Source of the DNA: Bacillus wiedmannii
GTDB lineage: Bacteria > Bacillota > Bacilli > Bacillales > Bacillaceae_G
Direction of reading: 5' to 3'
Length of the DNA stretch: 64,000 bases
Assembly: GCF_001583695.1 (NCBI RefSeq)
Contig: NZ_LOBC01000039.1
Span: 62,001 to 126,000 of the forward strand
Shown: positions 1 to 10,404 of the stretch, one piece after another
Position numbering within the stretch: position 1 is the stretch's first letter
Layout of the letters: every line of letters starts with the position of its first letter
Position numbers and translations under genes: made by a program
The notes under the pieces: generated by a model
Databases searched by the model: none
What the model was told of the DNA's origin: nothing
What the model saw: only the letters and a program-made list of their open reading frames with translations

Positions 1-127
1 TGGCATCATTCGTTAACCCTAAGTACAATAACAAATCTTTATCCTCAATTTTTTCAGTGATAGATAATTTCTCTCCTACTGTAATTTCATCCATTCTACG
101 ACCAATTTGAACTTTTTTCTTTAACAT
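1..127 (-). CDS. MaoC/hot-dog family protein, N-terminal part
   Basis: Only the first 42 codons lie in the window; the gene runs off the left edge. The N-terminus begins MLKKKVQIGRRMDEITVGEK and continues as a short acidic stretch. I recognise this as the start of the MaoC-like hydratase-fold protein found next to mdh in B. cereus-group genomes, but no active-site motif is visible in this fragment. The ATG is preceded by GGAGGGGG, a strong ribosome site. Substrate unknown. Confidence 0.6.
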   Translation of the reverse strand, partial: MLKKKVQIGRRMDEITVGEKLSITEKIEDKDLLLYLGLTNDA

Positions 128-298
128 GTTACAACCCCCTCCGATTTTTTCACCTTATTATCCTACTAATAGCGATACCTGATCCGAAATTTACTATGAT
201 GAGGGCAATGTATAGTATAAATCTATAGTTTCATTATAGGATACACCAAATGATAGCGTTTTCATATTATTTCAAAAAAACATTTGAATAAATAGTAG

Positions 299-326
299 AA
301 AAAGATTCGGGGCCCCGAATCTTTTT
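299..326 (-). terminator. terminator of the citZ-icd-mdh operon
   Basis: A 28-nt perfect palindrome (AAAAAGATTCGG pairing with CCGAATCTTTTT) lies 17 nt past the mdh stop. It ends in a T run on the minus strand. Because it is symmetric it could stop transcription in both directions. Confidence 0.85.
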
Positions 327-343
327 CCGCTTATATTTAATTA

Positions 344-1282
344 TTAAACAAGAACCTTCATAACATTACGTACAGATTCTACAGAGCGATCTAACGCTTC
401 TCTTTCATCTGCAAGAAGTTCTAACTCAATAATTTTTTCAATTCCGTTACCACCTAGAATTACTGGTACCCCTAAGTAAAGGTCGCTATAACCATATTCA
501 CCTTCAAGGTACGCAATAGCTGGTAATACACGGCGTTGATCTTTTAAGATTGCTTCTGTCATTTCAACTAAAGAAGCAGCTGGTGCGTAATATGCACTAC
601 CGTTTCCTAATAAGCCTACAATCTCGCCGCCACCTTTACGGGTACGTTCTACGATTGCTTCTAAACGCTCTTTCGGAATTAACGTTTCTAACGGAATGCC
701 ACCTGCATAAGAATAACGTACAAGAGGTACCATATCGTCACCGTGTCCACCAAGAACAAATCCTGTAATGTCTTTCACAGAAAGATTTAATTCTTGTGCA
801 ATAAATGTACGGAAACGAGCTGTATCTAATACGCCCGATTGACCGATAACACGCTCTTTCGGGAATCCTGCTTCTTTAAATACAGAATATGTCATTGCAT
901 CAACTGGATTTGTTAATACAACAATAATCGCATTTGGTGAATGTTTTGCAATGTCGCGCGTAATACTTTTCATAATTTTAGAGTTTGTTGCTACTAAGTC
1001 ATCACGGCTCATACCAGGCTTACGTGCAATACCTGCTGTAATAACGACAACGTCAGAATCAGCAGTATCTGCGTAATCAGATGTTCCAATAATGTTAGCA
1101 TCAAAACCTTGTACTGGGCTCGCTTCTAACATATCTAACGCTTTCCCTTTTGTTGGATTTTCCAGTTGTGGAATGTCCACTAATACAACATCTGCAAGTT
1201 CTTTTTGTGCTAATAAGAATGCTGTTGTTGCTCCTGTAAATCCTGCACCGATGACTGAAACTTTCTTGCGTTTGATTGTCAT
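344..1282 (-). CDS. mdh: malate dehydrogenase
   Basis: NAD-dependent malate/oxaloacetate interconversion, last step of the TCA cycle, cytosolic. 312 residues, the usual size of the LDH-like bacterial type. The Rossmann motif GAGFTG is at 12-17 with the NAD-ribose Asp at 36. The substrate Arg lies in DTAR (about 156) and the catalytic His is in GGHGDD (about 180). Third gene of the operon citZ-icd-mdh: the icd stop is only 19 nt upstream and the spacer holds a GGGGGG ribosome site, so it is probably co-transcribed with icd. A strong palindrome terminator follows. Confidence 0.97.
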   Translation of the reverse strand: MTIKRKKVSVIGAGFTGATTAFLLAQKELADVVLVDIPQLENPTKGKALDMLEASPVQGFDANIIGTSDYADTADSDVVVITAGIARKPGMSRDDLVATNSKIMKSITRDIAKHSPNAIIVVLTNPVDAMTYSVFKEAGFPKERVIGQSGVLDTARFRTFIAQELNLSVKDITGFVLGGHGDDMVPLVRYSYAGGIPLETLIPKERLEAIVERTRKGGGEIVGLLGNGSAYYAPAASLVEMTEAILKDQRRVLPAIAYLEGEYGYSDLYLGVPVILGGNGIEKIIELELLADEREALDRSVESVRNVMKVLV

Positions 1283-1301
1283 AATTTACCCCCCGCTTTA
1301 A

Positions 1302-2594
1302 TTATGCATTTTTGATTATCGCTACATCCATGTTTTTAATAAGTTCATTAGCGAACTCAGAACATTTCACTTCTGTTGCACCTTCCATTAAGCGTGCGAA
1401 ATCATAAGTTACTACTTTTGAAGCAATTGTTTTCTCAACTGAATCAGTTACTAATTTCGCAGCTTCGTTCCATCCTAAGTGCTCTAATAATAATACACCA
1501 GAAAGAAGAACCGAAGATGGGTTTACTTTGTCTAAACCTGCATATTTTGGAGCTGTACCATGTGTAGCTTCAAAGATAGCATGTCCAGTCACATAGTTAA
1601 TGTTTGCACCAGGTGCAATACCAATTCCACCTACTTGTGCAGCAAGTGCATCAGAGATGTAGTCTCCGTTTAAGTTCATTGTTGCAACAACATCGAACTC
1701 ACGTGGACGAGTTAAAATCTGTTGTAAGAAGATGTCTGCAATAGAATCTTTTACGATGATTTTCCCAGCCACTTCAGCGTCTGCCATCGCTTTATTCGCT
1801 GCATCTTTACCATCTTTCTCAACGATACGGTCATATTCAGCCCAAGTAAATACTTTATCGCCGAATTCTTGTTCCGCTACTTCGTAACCCCAGTTTTTGA
1901 AAGCACCTTCTGTAAATTTCATAATGTTTCCTTTATGAACTAATGTAACAGAAGAACGTTTTTCGTTAATTGCATATTGAATTGCAGCACGAACAAGACG
2001 CTTTGTCCCTTCTTCTGAGATTGGTTTAATACCAATACCAGATGTTTCTGGGAAGCGGATTTTATTAACACCCATTGCTTCTTTTAAGAAAGCAAGGACT
2101 TTTTCTGCTTCTGGAGATCCTTGTGCATATTCAATTCCAGCATAAATGTCTTCTGTATTCTCACGGAAAATAACCATATCAGTATCTTCCGGACGTTTTA
2201 CAGGTGAAGGAACACCATCAAAATAACGAACTGGACGTAGACATACATATAAATCTAATTCTTGACGAAGTGCTACGTTTAGAGAACGAATACCACCGCC
2301 AACTGGAGTTGTAAGTGGACCTTTAATCGCGATTAAATATTCACGGATTAAATTTAAAGTTTCTTCTGGTAACCACTCGCCTGTTTGGTTGAATGCTTTT
2401 TCCCCTGCAAGCACTTCTTTCCAAACGATTTTCTTCTCACCATCATAAGCTTTTTCAACTGCTGCTTCTAGTACACGAGATGCAGCTGCCCAAATATCAG
2501 GACCAATTCCATCTCCTTCGATAAATGGAATAATCGGATTGTTTGGTACATTCATAACACCATTAGTTACAGTAATTTTTTCACCTGTCGTCAA
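1302..2594 (-). CDS. icd: isocitrate dehydrogenase (NADP+)
   Basis: Oxidative decarboxylation of isocitrate to 2-oxoglutarate with NADP+. Motifs include [10 protein letters not shown] near the N-terminus, [13 protein letters not shown] (substrate loop) and [19 protein letters not shown] in the C-terminal half. I chose the TTG start at 2594 (430 residues). An in-frame ATG at 2609 would give 435, but no ribosome site precedes it, whereas GGGGGT stands 7 nt before the TTG. The B. subtilis homologue is 423 residues and begins near the same TTG. Middle gene of the TCA operon. Confidence 0.95.
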   Translation of the reverse strand: MTTGEKITVTNGVMNVPNNPIIPFIEGDGIGPDIWAAASRVLEAAVEKAYDGEKKIVWKEVLAGEKAFNQTGEWLPEETLNLIREYLIAIKGPLTTPVGGGIRSLNVALRQELDLYVCLRPVRYFDGVPSPVKRPEDTDMVIFRENTEDIYAGIEYAQGSPEAEKVLAFLKEAMGVNKIRFPETSGIGIKPISEEGTKRLVRAAIQYAINEKRSSVTLVHKGNIMKFTEGAFKNWGYEVAEQEFGDKVFTWAEYDRIVEKDGKDAANKAMADAEVAGKIIVKDSIADIFLQQILTRPREFDVVATMNLNGDYISDALAAQVGGIGIAPGANINYVTGHAIFEATHGTAPKYAGLDKVNPSSVLLSGVLLLEHLGWNEAAKLVTDSVEKTIASKVVTYDFARLMEGATEVKCSEFANELIKNMDVAIIKNA

Positions 2595-2631
2595 TGTGAT
2601 AACCCCCATGTTTGAAATTTCATATGTATGA

Positions 2632-2655
2632 AACTGAGGGAATAACCCCTCAGTT
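2632..2655 (-). other. hairpin between citZ and icd
   Basis: AACTGAGGG pairs with CCCTCAGTT across a 6-nt loop, 38 nt upstream of the icd start. No T run follows on the minus strand, so it looks like an RNA-processing or stabilising hairpin rather than a terminator. Function inferred only from structure. Confidence 0.5.
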
Positions 2656-2754
2656 CAAACCGTTATTTAAATTAAAATATTCTAATCATTACGTCTTTCC
2701 GAAAAAATCAGACTTTTGAAAGCGTATTTTCACTATCAAAATAGTGTTTTTCGC

Positions 2755-3870
2755 TTATCGTTGCGCAATTGGAACGTACACTTGATGTGTTGGTCCATTA
2801 TAATCAGCACGCGGACGGATTAAACGGTTGTTTTCATATTGTTCTAGAATATGAGCTAACCAGCCTGACATACGGCTAATTGCAAAAATAGGTGTAAATA
2901 AGTCATGGTCAATTCCTAAACAATGGTATACAGAAGCTGAATAGAAATCAACATTTGGTGGAAGACCTTTTTCTTTTGTTACAATGTCTTCAATTTTGAT
3001 AGACATATTATACCATTTGTCTTCTCCTAAAAGCACGCATAATCTCTTAGACATTTCGCGTAAATGTTTTGCACGCGGATCACCCTGCTCATATACACGG
3101 TGGCCAAAGCCCATGATTTTCACTTTATTTTGAAGAGCATTATGAATATATGATTCTACATTTTCTTCTTCGCCAATTTCAGTTAGCATCTTCATTACAT
3201 TTTCGTTTGCCCCGCCGTGAAGAGGACCTTTTAACGCACCGATTGCTGCTGTAATACCAGAATATACATCTGAAAGTGTTGCTACACAAACGCGTGCAGT
3301 AAATGTAGAAGCGTTTAACTCATGATCTGCGTGAAGTACAAGCGCCTTATCAAAAGCTTCAATTTCAACTTCATTTGGCTCGCGATCATTTAACATGTAC
3401 AAGAAGTTTGCAGCTAATGATAAATCATTTCTAGGCTCAACAACATCTAAACCTTTACGAATTCTTGCATAAGCAGCAACTAAAGTTCCCACTTGAGCCT
3501 GCAATTTAACCGCTTTCAAATAATTGGAGTTTTCATCCATAATTTCAGCGCTCTCATCGTATAATGATAGCATGGAAATTGCAGTTCGTAAAACAGACAT
3601 CGGATGTGCGATTTTTAAATCTACTTGTTTCAAATATGTTAAAATCTCACCTGGAACTTTATAGTATTCCGATACAATCTCTTTAAATTTCGCTAGTTCT
3701 TGTTCATTAGGAAGCTTGCGATGCCATAATAAGTACACTACTTCTTCAAATGTAGCATTCTCAGCTAAATCATCAATATTATACCCAACATAAGTTAATG
3801 TATCATCAATAATAGAGCTCACAGATGATGTTGTTGCTACTACCCCTTCTAAACCTCGAATAACAGTCAT
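2755..3870 (-). CDS. citZ: citrate synthase
   Basis: Condenses acetyl-CoA and oxaloacetate to citrate. 371 residues from the ATG at 3870. An upstream in-frame ATG at 3903 adds 11 residues but lacks a ribosome site, while AAAGGAGAG sits correctly before 3870. Family motifs: GPLHGGANE and GFGHRVYE with the catalytic histidines, and DFYSASVYH with the catalytic Asp. First gene of citZ-icd-mdh. It has a very long upstream leader (see 3871-4250). In B. subtilis this operon answers to CcpA and CcpC; I did not find a convincing site for either here. Confidence 0.97.
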   Translation of the reverse strand: MTVIRGLEGVVATTSSVSSIIDDTLTYVGYNIDDLAENATFEEVVYLLWHRKLPNEQELAKFKEIVSEYYKVPGEILTYLKQVDLKIAHPMSVLRTAISMLSLYDESAEIMDENSNYLKAVKLQAQVGTLVAAYARIRKGLDVVEPRNDLSLAANFLYMLNDREPNEVEIEAFDKALVLHADHELNASTFTARVCVATLSDVYSGITAAIGALKGPLHGGANENVMKMLTEIGEEENVESYIHNALQNKVKIMGFGHRVYEQGDPRAKHLREMSKRLCVLLGEDKWYNMSIKIEDIVTKEKGLPPNVDFYSASVYHCLGIDHDLFTPIFAISRMSGWLAHILEQYENNRLIRPRADYNGPTHQVYVPIAQR

Positions 3871-3941
3871 GACATTCTCTCCTTTTCCTGAAAATTCTCC
3901 CAACCTTGCTCCTTATATCTATTTGCTCCCCTTTTGAATTA

Positions 3942-3985
3942 TGAACGCCCGTTCACTCTTTAGGCAAGCAAAATGCACGATCATG
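3942..3985. promoter_or_regulatory. two short dyads in the citZ leader
   Basis: TGAACGCCCGTTCA (3942-3955) and TGCACGATCATGCA (3972-3985) are 14-bp dyads 30 bp apart and upstream of the citZ ribosome site. They could be regulator sites or RNA hairpins. No regulator is assigned. Confidence 0.3.
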
Positions 3986-4036
3986 CAAATTTGTTGCGAT
4001 GTTCCCCTCTTATGTCCATTGTCTACATGGAAAGCA

Positions 4037-4070
4037 TGAGCGTGAATGTCTCCCCGAATCCTCACGCTCA
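4037..4070 (-). other. hairpin in the citZ leader
   Basis: TGAGCGTGA at 4037-4045 pairs perfectly with TCACGCTCA at 4062-4070 across a 16-nt loop. It lies between the candidate promoter and citZ, so it would form in the leader RNA. Confidence 0.5.
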
Positions 4071-4116
4071 AAACAACAAGTTAGTGAGGAAAATTAATTC
4101 CGAAGAGTTTTATGAT

Positions 4117-4165
4117 AAAAACAACATAAAACAATATCATTATAAAATTGTTTTATGTTGTTTTT
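4117..4165 (-). terminator. 19-bp hairpin: ytwI terminator or citZ attenuator
   Basis: AAAAACAACATAAAACAAT (4117-4135) and its exact complement (4147-4165) flank an 11-nt loop. On the minus strand the hairpin ends in five T. It lies about 125 nt past ytwI and could end that gene. It also lies about 50 nt downstream of a good sigma-A promoter that points at citZ, so it may act as an attenuator. Confidence 0.6.
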
Positions 4166-4221
4166 ATTTTATCTGGTGTAAAGTCTCTGCTGTTATGTAA
4201 CTTTTCAAAGTTTCTAATCCT

Positions 4222-4250
4222 ATTATAAACAATTATCTGACTTTTGTGAA
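4222..4250 (-). promoter_or_regulatory. candidate sigma-A promoter for citZ
   Basis: On the minus strand, TTCACA (-35) and TATAAT (-10) are separated by exactly 17 nt. Transcription would begin near 4214, which gives a citZ leader of about 340 nt containing both hairpins listed above. Confidence 0.6.
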
Positions 4251-4289
4251 CAGAAAGAATTCAAAAATTTTATATTACTATAAAATTCC

Positions 4290-4751
4290 TTATTTAAACA
4301 TCTGTATAATACTCATAACTGCATAGGCAATTCCAGCCCCAATTAATGGACCTACAGCAACTCCATTAAATAAAGCAACCGCTATAATTGTCCCGAAAAC
4401 GAGCGCAGTTGTAATATGAGGATCCGTCGTCAATAATTGTACGCCGCCTTTGGCTAACAAAGCAACCGCTACCCCTGAAGCTAAAGCAATCCATGCATAA
4501 TACGATTTCGCCGCTTCTCCAAGTTGTTTAAAACCTATTTCCCCCGTCGCAATCGGTACGAGTACTGCTATTGTAATAACCGTAACACCAAGGTTAATCC
4601 CTTTCGTTTGTAGATAAGGAAAGACTTTATCCCCTAGAAACGTAAATTTCAATAAAAACAACACACCAATAGCTACGGTAAGCGATTGGTTTTTAGCAAC
4701 AAGTCCTATAATAAGTAGTATGAATAAAAATAACGTTGACTGACTAATCAT
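4290..4751 (-). CDS. ytwI: DUF441 family membrane protein YtwI
   Basis: 153 residues, mostly hydrophobic, with about four or five membrane segments and small-residue-rich helices (GVAVALLAKGG, GVAVGPLIGAGIAYAV). Length and composition fit DUF441 (UPF0756). Function unknown. It lies between ytvI and citZ as in B. subtilis. A candidate sigma-A promoter (TTGAAT, 18 nt, TATAAC) covers 4815-4844. Confidence 0.85.
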   Translation of the reverse strand: MISQSTLFLFILLIIGLVAKNQSLTVAIGVLFLLKFTFLGDKVFPYLQTKGINLGVTVITIAVLVPIATGEIGFKQLGEAAKSYYAWIALASGVAVALLAKGGVQLLTTDPHITTALVFGTIIAVALFNGVAVGPLIGAGIAYAVMSIIQMFK

Positions 4752-4814
4752 GTTTGCACTTCCTTTCTGAAAATAATGAACTCATTTCCAAACAAAAATA
4801 CCTTTAAACCTATC

Positions 4815-4844
4815 GTTATACATGCTATATCGATGTATATTCAA
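4815..4844 (-). promoter_or_regulatory. candidate promoter of ytwI
   Basis: Minus-strand TTGAAT and TATAAC with an 18-nt spacer, about 65 nt upstream of the ytwI start. Confidence 0.4.
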
Positions 4845-5084
4845 CAATAACCACTTCATTTTTTATGTATTTTAAAATGCTAAAATGAGACTTTCATCAT
4901 CAAAAATTTAAGCATGTATACATTTTTGAAAACGATTGTCTCTCCTTTCTTTTCTAATAAGAAACAGGTAAAATAAAAAGAAGAGAAAATGAAGTTTTTA
5001 CCATATAGTAGAAGCATCAACACCAAGCTTTTACAGTCACTCATGTACTGAAAAAGCAGGAAAAATCCATCATTCCACTATAAC

Positions 5085-5110
5085 ATAAAGTGAAACTTTA
5101 ATCAGCGGGG
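5085..5110. repeat. short dispersed repeat motif (bcr-like)
   Basis: ATAAAGTGAAACTTTAAT at 5085-5102 recurs exactly, on the other strand, at 19788-19805. It is followed here by CAGCGGGG. I associate this motif with the dispersed bcr repeats of the B. cereus group. Nothing else was recognised in the 420-nt gap between ytwI and ytvI apart from the ytwI promoter region. Confidence 0.5.
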
Positions 5111-5171
5111 CACACTCGTTATAAGTTGAACGAATTAGGATAATCCAAATTGGAATGGGAGGTATACATCT

Positions 5172-6290
5172 TTGAACCGAAACTTACTATATATGATATT
5201 GCGACTCATATTTGTCATTGTAGCAACGGTAGCCGGGTTCTATGCATTACTATATATGTCAGGACTTATCTACCCTTTTATTATCGCTTTCGCATTTGCT
5301 TATTTGATTAATCCCGTCGTCAATTTCCTTAATCAAAAACTACAATTTCCTCGCGCACTAGCAGTACTCGTTAGCTTAATTCTCGTATTCGGAGCTATCG
5401 TCGGACTCGTTACATATCTTGTAACGGAAGCAATATCTGCCACAACATACTTACTACAACTTGTTACAGTAAAGTTTCCGGATATCGTTAAATTCGCAGA
5501 GCAATTTGCACTTAATCATATTATGCCTCTCTATGATGATTTAATTTCTAAATTTAATCATCTTGGTGAACCACAGCGCTATACGATTACACAAAACATT
5601 CAAAACTTAGGAACCGAAGCAACGACGCAAATGAAAGAACTTTTAACTGCTATTATAAGCGGATTAACAAATTTCATTAGTGCATTACCAACAACTTTAA
5701 CTGTCCTTGTATTCGTTTTATTAGCCACTTTCTTCATTAGTTACGATTGGCACCGTCTTGCTCAGAAAGTAAGAAAATTTTTGCCGAATCGTGTTCATGG
5801 CTATGGAAAAACTATTTTTGTCGATTTAAGAAAAGCTTTATTTGGTTTTGTTAAAGCGCAACTTACACTCGTATCTATGACAACTGTTATTGTACTAATC
5901 GGACTTTTAATATTACGCGTACCATACGCCATTACTATCGCAATTATTACAGGGGTTGTAGATTTACTCCCGTATTTAGGAACAGGCGCCGTCTTCGTTC
6001 CTTGGGTTATATACGTATTTTTCACCGGCGACACTGCTTTCGCCATCGGTCTTCTCATCTTATACATCGTCGTGATTGTCCAAAGACAAATTATGGAACC
6101 TAAAGTACTTTCCTCCAATATCGGTCTTGATCCATTAGCAACACTGATTGCTCTATTTGTCGGCTTTAAGCTTTTTGGCTTTTTAGGATTAATCATCGGT
6201 CCAGTCATCTTAGTACTACTTAATACATTGCACAAAGCTCGTGTATTCCATGATTTGTGGAAATATATTAAAGGCTCACCTTCAAAATAA
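5172..6290 (+). CDS. ytvI: AI-2E/PerM family membrane protein YtvI (sporulation)
   Basis: 372 residues with about eight membrane segments: two at the N-terminus, a soluble middle (about 110-160), and a hydrophobic C-terminal block with VDLLPYLGTGAVFVPW and IIGPVILVLL, typical of the AI-2E transporter family. YtvI is known as a sporulation integral membrane protein in Bacillus; the substrate is unknown. It starts at TTG, with GGGAGGT 9 nt upstream. A hairpin terminator follows. Confidence 0.88.
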   Translation: MNRNLLYMILRLIFVIVATVAGFYALLYMSGLIYPFIIAFAFAYLINPVVNFLNQKLQFPRALAVLVSLILVFGAIVGLVTYLVTEAISATTYLLQLVTVKFPDIVKFAEQFALNHIMPLYDDLISKFNHLGEPQRYTITQNIQNLGTEATTQMKELLTAIISGLTNFISALPTTLTVLVFVLLATFFISYDWHRLAQKVRKFLPNRVHGYGKTIFVDLRKALFGFVKAQLTLVSMTTVIVLIGLLILRVPYAITIAIITGVVDLLPYLGTGAVFVPWVIYVFFTGDTAFAIGLLILYIVVIVQRQIMEPKVLSSNIGLDPLATLIALFVGFKLFGFLGLIIGPVILVLLNTLHKARVFHDLWKYIKGSPSK

Positions 6291-6326
6291 TAGTTTCTAA
6301 TTCATATACAACAAAAACTTACATGT

Positions 6327-6351
6327 AATCAGTGGGAATTTCCCACTGATT
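6327..6351 (+). terminator. ytvI terminator
   Basis: AATCAGTGGGAA and TTCCCACTGATT form a 12-bp stem around a single T, 36 nt after the ytvI stop. The T tract is weak. Confidence 0.6.
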
Positions 6352-6599
6352 ATTCCTTGTACTTATTTTTCACACTCATTACATGCAACAAGAGGATTTC
6401 CCACAAAAAGGATAATACTCTTGTTTTTTGCATTGAAAACGCATATTTCGAGGTGCTTTTACATATTTATTCTATTTTTTATATAATTATTACTTACATT
6501 TATTACTTTTTATGTAAATGAATAAATATACAAAACGGTATAAAATGAGACTTAAACTAACAATTTTCCTGTTCGCATCTAACTTTTCCATACCAATTA

Positions 6600-6885
6600 A
6601 TTCTTTTTATATACAAAAACCCACTTGAGTTCATATGAATTTCCCTACAACACACTCATTAAGAACCACCTACATATCCAATCGAAAAATACACAGCCAA
6701 TATAATAAGGCAAAACTACGATTCGTAAGGATTTTGTCCACCACCGATTATTAACTTTCACCAACCGGACTTGTATGAGCAGCCTGATTTCCACTTAACT
6801 CCTTCGCATTCACCAAATTTTAAGGCATGATACAGCAAAACTTTAATTAACAGAGCTTCATCCATCTCCCATCCTTTTGCGGGCA
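6600..6885 (-). repeat. non-coding bcr-like repeat element
   Basis: This 630-nt gap (6291-6920) has no supported gene. Its right part reads on the minus strand as a structured sequence with GTTAATTAAAGTTTTGCTG, CATACAAGTCCGGTTGGTG and ACAAAATCCTTACGAATCG. I recognise this type from repeated intergenic elements of the B. cereus group (bcr family), from memory only. The left part (6390-6600) is AT-rich with no clear feature. Confidence 0.5.
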
Positions 6886-6920
6886 AAAAAAATAGTACTT
6901 AGATCGCTATAATCTAAGCA

Positions 6921-7310
6921 CTATTTCTGCACAATAATAGTAGAACTCTTTCTAAACTTCCATTCCATCCACTTCACAACAAATGGCTTCAACAAAGTCC
7001 TCGTCATAGGGAGAACAAAGATAAAACCTATTATATCCGTTACATATCCAGGAAGTACCAAAAGAATACCTCCTACAAAGATAAAAATACCATCCAGTAC
7101 CGCTCCTCCTGGCATTTCTCCTCTATTCAACTTAGATTGAATCTCTCCAAGCACTTTAAATCCTTGTCTTTTCGCCAAATAGACACCTACAACACCCGTA
7201 AATACAATCATAGCGAACGTAGACCATAAACCTATTACATGACTCGATCCAATTAAAACTGTAATCTCAATCGCCGGTATTAAAATAAACAAGAATAGTA
7301 ACCACTTCAT
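6921..7310 (-). CDS. fxsA: FxsA family membrane protein
   Basis: 129 residues with three or four membrane segments and the family pattern LIPAIEITVLI near the N-terminus and DGIFIFVGGILLVLPGYVTDIIGF in the middle. FxsA in E. coli relieves F-plasmid exclusion of phage T7; the cellular role in Bacillus (YtzA) is not known. The basic tail follows the last segment. Ribosome site GGGGTG precedes the ATG. It sits downstream of pyk on the same strand, separated by a terminator. Confidence 0.88.
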   Translation of the reverse strand: MKWLLFLFILIPAIEITVLIGSSHVIGLWSTFAMIVFTGVVGVYLAKRQGFKVLGEIQSKLNRGEMPGGAVLDGIFIFVGGILLVLPGYVTDIIGFIFVLPMTRTLLKPFVVKWMEWKFRKSSTIIVQK

Positions 7311-7463
7311 AGTTCTACACCCCTCTCACGCATCACTTTAAAAGAACCCAGAGCACCCGTATACGCTACATAGAAACTAAACACCTTTCCCTATTGAACC
7401 TCGTAACAAACGGATTTTAAACGCAATTCTGGGCGTTTCAAGCTGATTCTGCCTCGTTTTTGT

Positions 7464-7497
7464 GTAAAAAAAAGAGAAGGACTCCGATCCTTCTCTT
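7464..7497 (-). terminator. pyk terminator
   Basis: AAGAGAAGGA and TCCTTCTCTT form a 10-bp stem with a 6-nt loop, followed on the minus strand by eight T. Confidence 0.9.
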
Positions 7498-7505
7498 CGT
7501 ATTAC

Positions 7506-9263
7506 TTATAGCACTTCCGCATGTCCATTATAAACAATTCCGCGTGCTGCATCAACTGTTACTTCTTGGCCATTTTTTAAAGTTGCTGTTACGCCGTTTA
7601 CACCAACGATAACAGGAATACCGATTGATACACCTACAACAGCCGCATGGCTTGTAAGACCGCCTTCTTCTACAACTAGAGCAGCAGCTTTTTCGATTGC
7701 AGGAATCATATCTTTATCAGTACTTGTTGTAACAAGGATATCACCTTTGTTTACGTTCGCTACAGCTTCAGCAGCTGTTTTCGCTACAACTACTTTACCT
7801 TTTGCAGCTTTACGACCGATTCCTTGTCCTTTCGCAACTTCTTCACCAACAACATGGATTTTCATTAAGTTTGTTGTACCAGTTTCAGCAACTGGAACAC
7901 CAGCAGTGATTACTACAGTGTCTCCAAGTCCAATTAGACCTGCATCCATACCTGTTTGAATTGCAGTATCTAACATTTCGTCAGTAGACGCTGCACGTTT
8001 TCCAGCCATAAATGCTTGCACACCCCAAACAAGTGCAAGACGACGTCCCACTTGCTCGTCAGATGTTACAGCTACGATTGGAGATTTCGGACGGTATTTA
8101 GAGATCATTTTCGCAGTATGTCCACTTTCTGTTGGAGCTACGATTGCAGCTACATCAAGAGCAAGTGCTGTATGCGCAACAGATTGGCTAATTGCATCTG
8201 TAATTGTTGGAGTGAACTCTTTAATACGTTTTTTGAACATATCTTCATATTGTAATGATTTTTCAACACGTACTGCAATGTTAGCCATCATTGTTACTGC
8301 TTCTACTGGGTATTGACCAGCAGCTGTTTCACCTGAAAGCATGATTGCATCTGTACCATCGAAGATTGCGTTAGCTACGTCACTTGCTTCCGCACGAGTT
8401 GGACGTGGGTTACGTTGCATAGAATCTAACATTTGTGTCGCAGTAATAACCGGTTTACCTAACACGTTACATTTTTTGATTAGACGTTTTTGTACTAATG
8501 GTACTTCTTCTGGTGGAATTTCTACACCCATATCACCACGAGCTACCATTAAACCGTCAGAAACTTCTAAGATTGAATCGATGTTATCGATACCCTCTTG
8601 GTTTTCGATTTTTGGTACGATTTGGATGTATTGAGCGTTATGCCCTTCTAATAATTCACGGATTTCTAATACGTCAGATGCTTTACGTACGAATGAAGCT
8701 GCGATGAAATCAACTTTTTGCTCGATACCGAAAACGATATCTTTTACGTCTTTTTCAGTGATACCAGGAAGCTTAATGCTTACGTTTGGTACGTTAACAC
8801 CTTTTTTATTTTTTACAGTTCCGCTGTTTAAAACTTTTGTACGGATGTTTCCGTCAGCTTTTTCGATTACTTCTAGTTCGATAAGACCGTCATCGATTAG
8901 AATACGAGAACCTGGGTCTACATCGTCATAAAGACCAGCATAAGATACAGAGAACTTCTCTGCAGTACCTAATACTTGCTCAGTAGAAAGAACTACTTCT
9001 GCACCTGTTACAAGCTCAGCTTGTCCGTCTACGAAGTCGTGAGTACGGATTTCTGGACCTTTTGTATCAAGTAAGATACCAACTGTTTTACCAGTTTTCT
9101 TTGAAGCTTCACGAATGTTTTTAATACGAGCGCCGTGCTCTTCATGGCTACCATGAGAGAAGTTTAAACGAGCAACGTTCATACCCGCTTCGATTAATTG
9201 TTCTAATTTCTCAATACTTTCACTAGCAGGACCTATAGTACATACAATTTTAGTTTTACGCAT
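7506..9263 (-). CDS. pyk: pyruvate kinase
   Basis: PEP + ADP to pyruvate + ATP. 585 residues from the ATG at 9263, which is preceded by GGAGGTG; an upstream in-frame extension (15 codons) has no such site. Core motifs: [20 protein letters not shown] (catalytic Lys), [12 protein letters not shown] and TATQMLDSM. Like other Bacillus enzymes it has an extra C-terminal domain (about 475-585) with [11 protein letters not shown], homologous to the PEP-utilising swivel domain of PTS enzyme I. Downstream gene of the pfkA-pyk operon (53-nt gap). Confidence 0.97.
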   Translation of the reverse strand: MRKTKIVCTIGPASESIEKLEQLIEAGMNVARLNFSHGSHEEHGARIKNIREASKKTGKTVGILLDTKGPEIRTHDFVDGQAELVTGAEVVLSTEQVLGTAEKFSVSYAGLYDDVDPGSRILIDDGLIELEVIEKADGNIRTKVLNSGTVKNKKGVNVPNVSIKLPGITEKDVKDIVFGIEQKVDFIAASFVRKASDVLEIRELLEGHNAQYIQIVPKIENQEGIDNIDSILEVSDGLMVARGDMGVEIPPEEVPLVQKRLIKKCNVLGKPVITATQMLDSMQRNPRPTRAEASDVANAIFDGTDAIMLSGETAAGQYPVEAVTMMANIAVRVEKSLQYEDMFKKRIKEFTPTITDAISQSVAHTALALDVAAIVAPTESGHTAKMISKYRPKSPIVAVTSDEQVGRRLALVWGVQAFMAGKRAASTDEMLDTAIQTGMDAGLIGLGDTVVITAGVPVAETGTTNLMKIHVVGEEVAKGQGIGRKAAKGKVVVAKTAAEAVANVNKGDILVTTSTDKDMIPAIEKAAALVVEEGGLTSHAAVVGVSIGIPVIVGVNGVTATLKNGQEVTVDAARGIVYNGHAEVL

Positions 9264-9316
9264 ATTGCACCTCCGAAAATTATGAAACCGTTCCCAAATA
9301 TCCGACATTAAGCCGA

Positions 9317-10282
<966 letters not shown>

Positions 10283-10367
10283 TCACCTCATAAAGATTAT
10301 TTGCCTTATAATAAAATAACACGAAAAAATATAAAAACACAATGGAGAAGATGTGTCTTTTCATAAT

Positions 10368-10403
10368 AAAAACGTGCATTCGCGAAGAGGAACGCACGCT
10401 TTT
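10368..10403 (-). terminator. accDA terminator
   Basis: A long stem (AAAAACGTGCATTC with GAACGCACGCTTTT, one mismatch and one GU-type pair) lies directly after the accA stop and ends in T-rich sequence on the minus strand. Confidence 0.75.
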
Positions 10404-10404
10404 A

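Noticed and set aside
2711-2724. cre-like TGAAAGCGTATTTT between citZ and icd
   Set aside because: It fits the first half of the consensus only; three positions in the second half fail.
3973-4200. 75-codon plus-strand ORF in the citZ leader region
   Set aside because: It runs through the 19-bp hairpin, has no ribosome site and no recognisable protein features.
5801-6235. 144-codon ORF antisense to ytvI
   Set aside because: Shadow of a well-supported gene with a strong family match.
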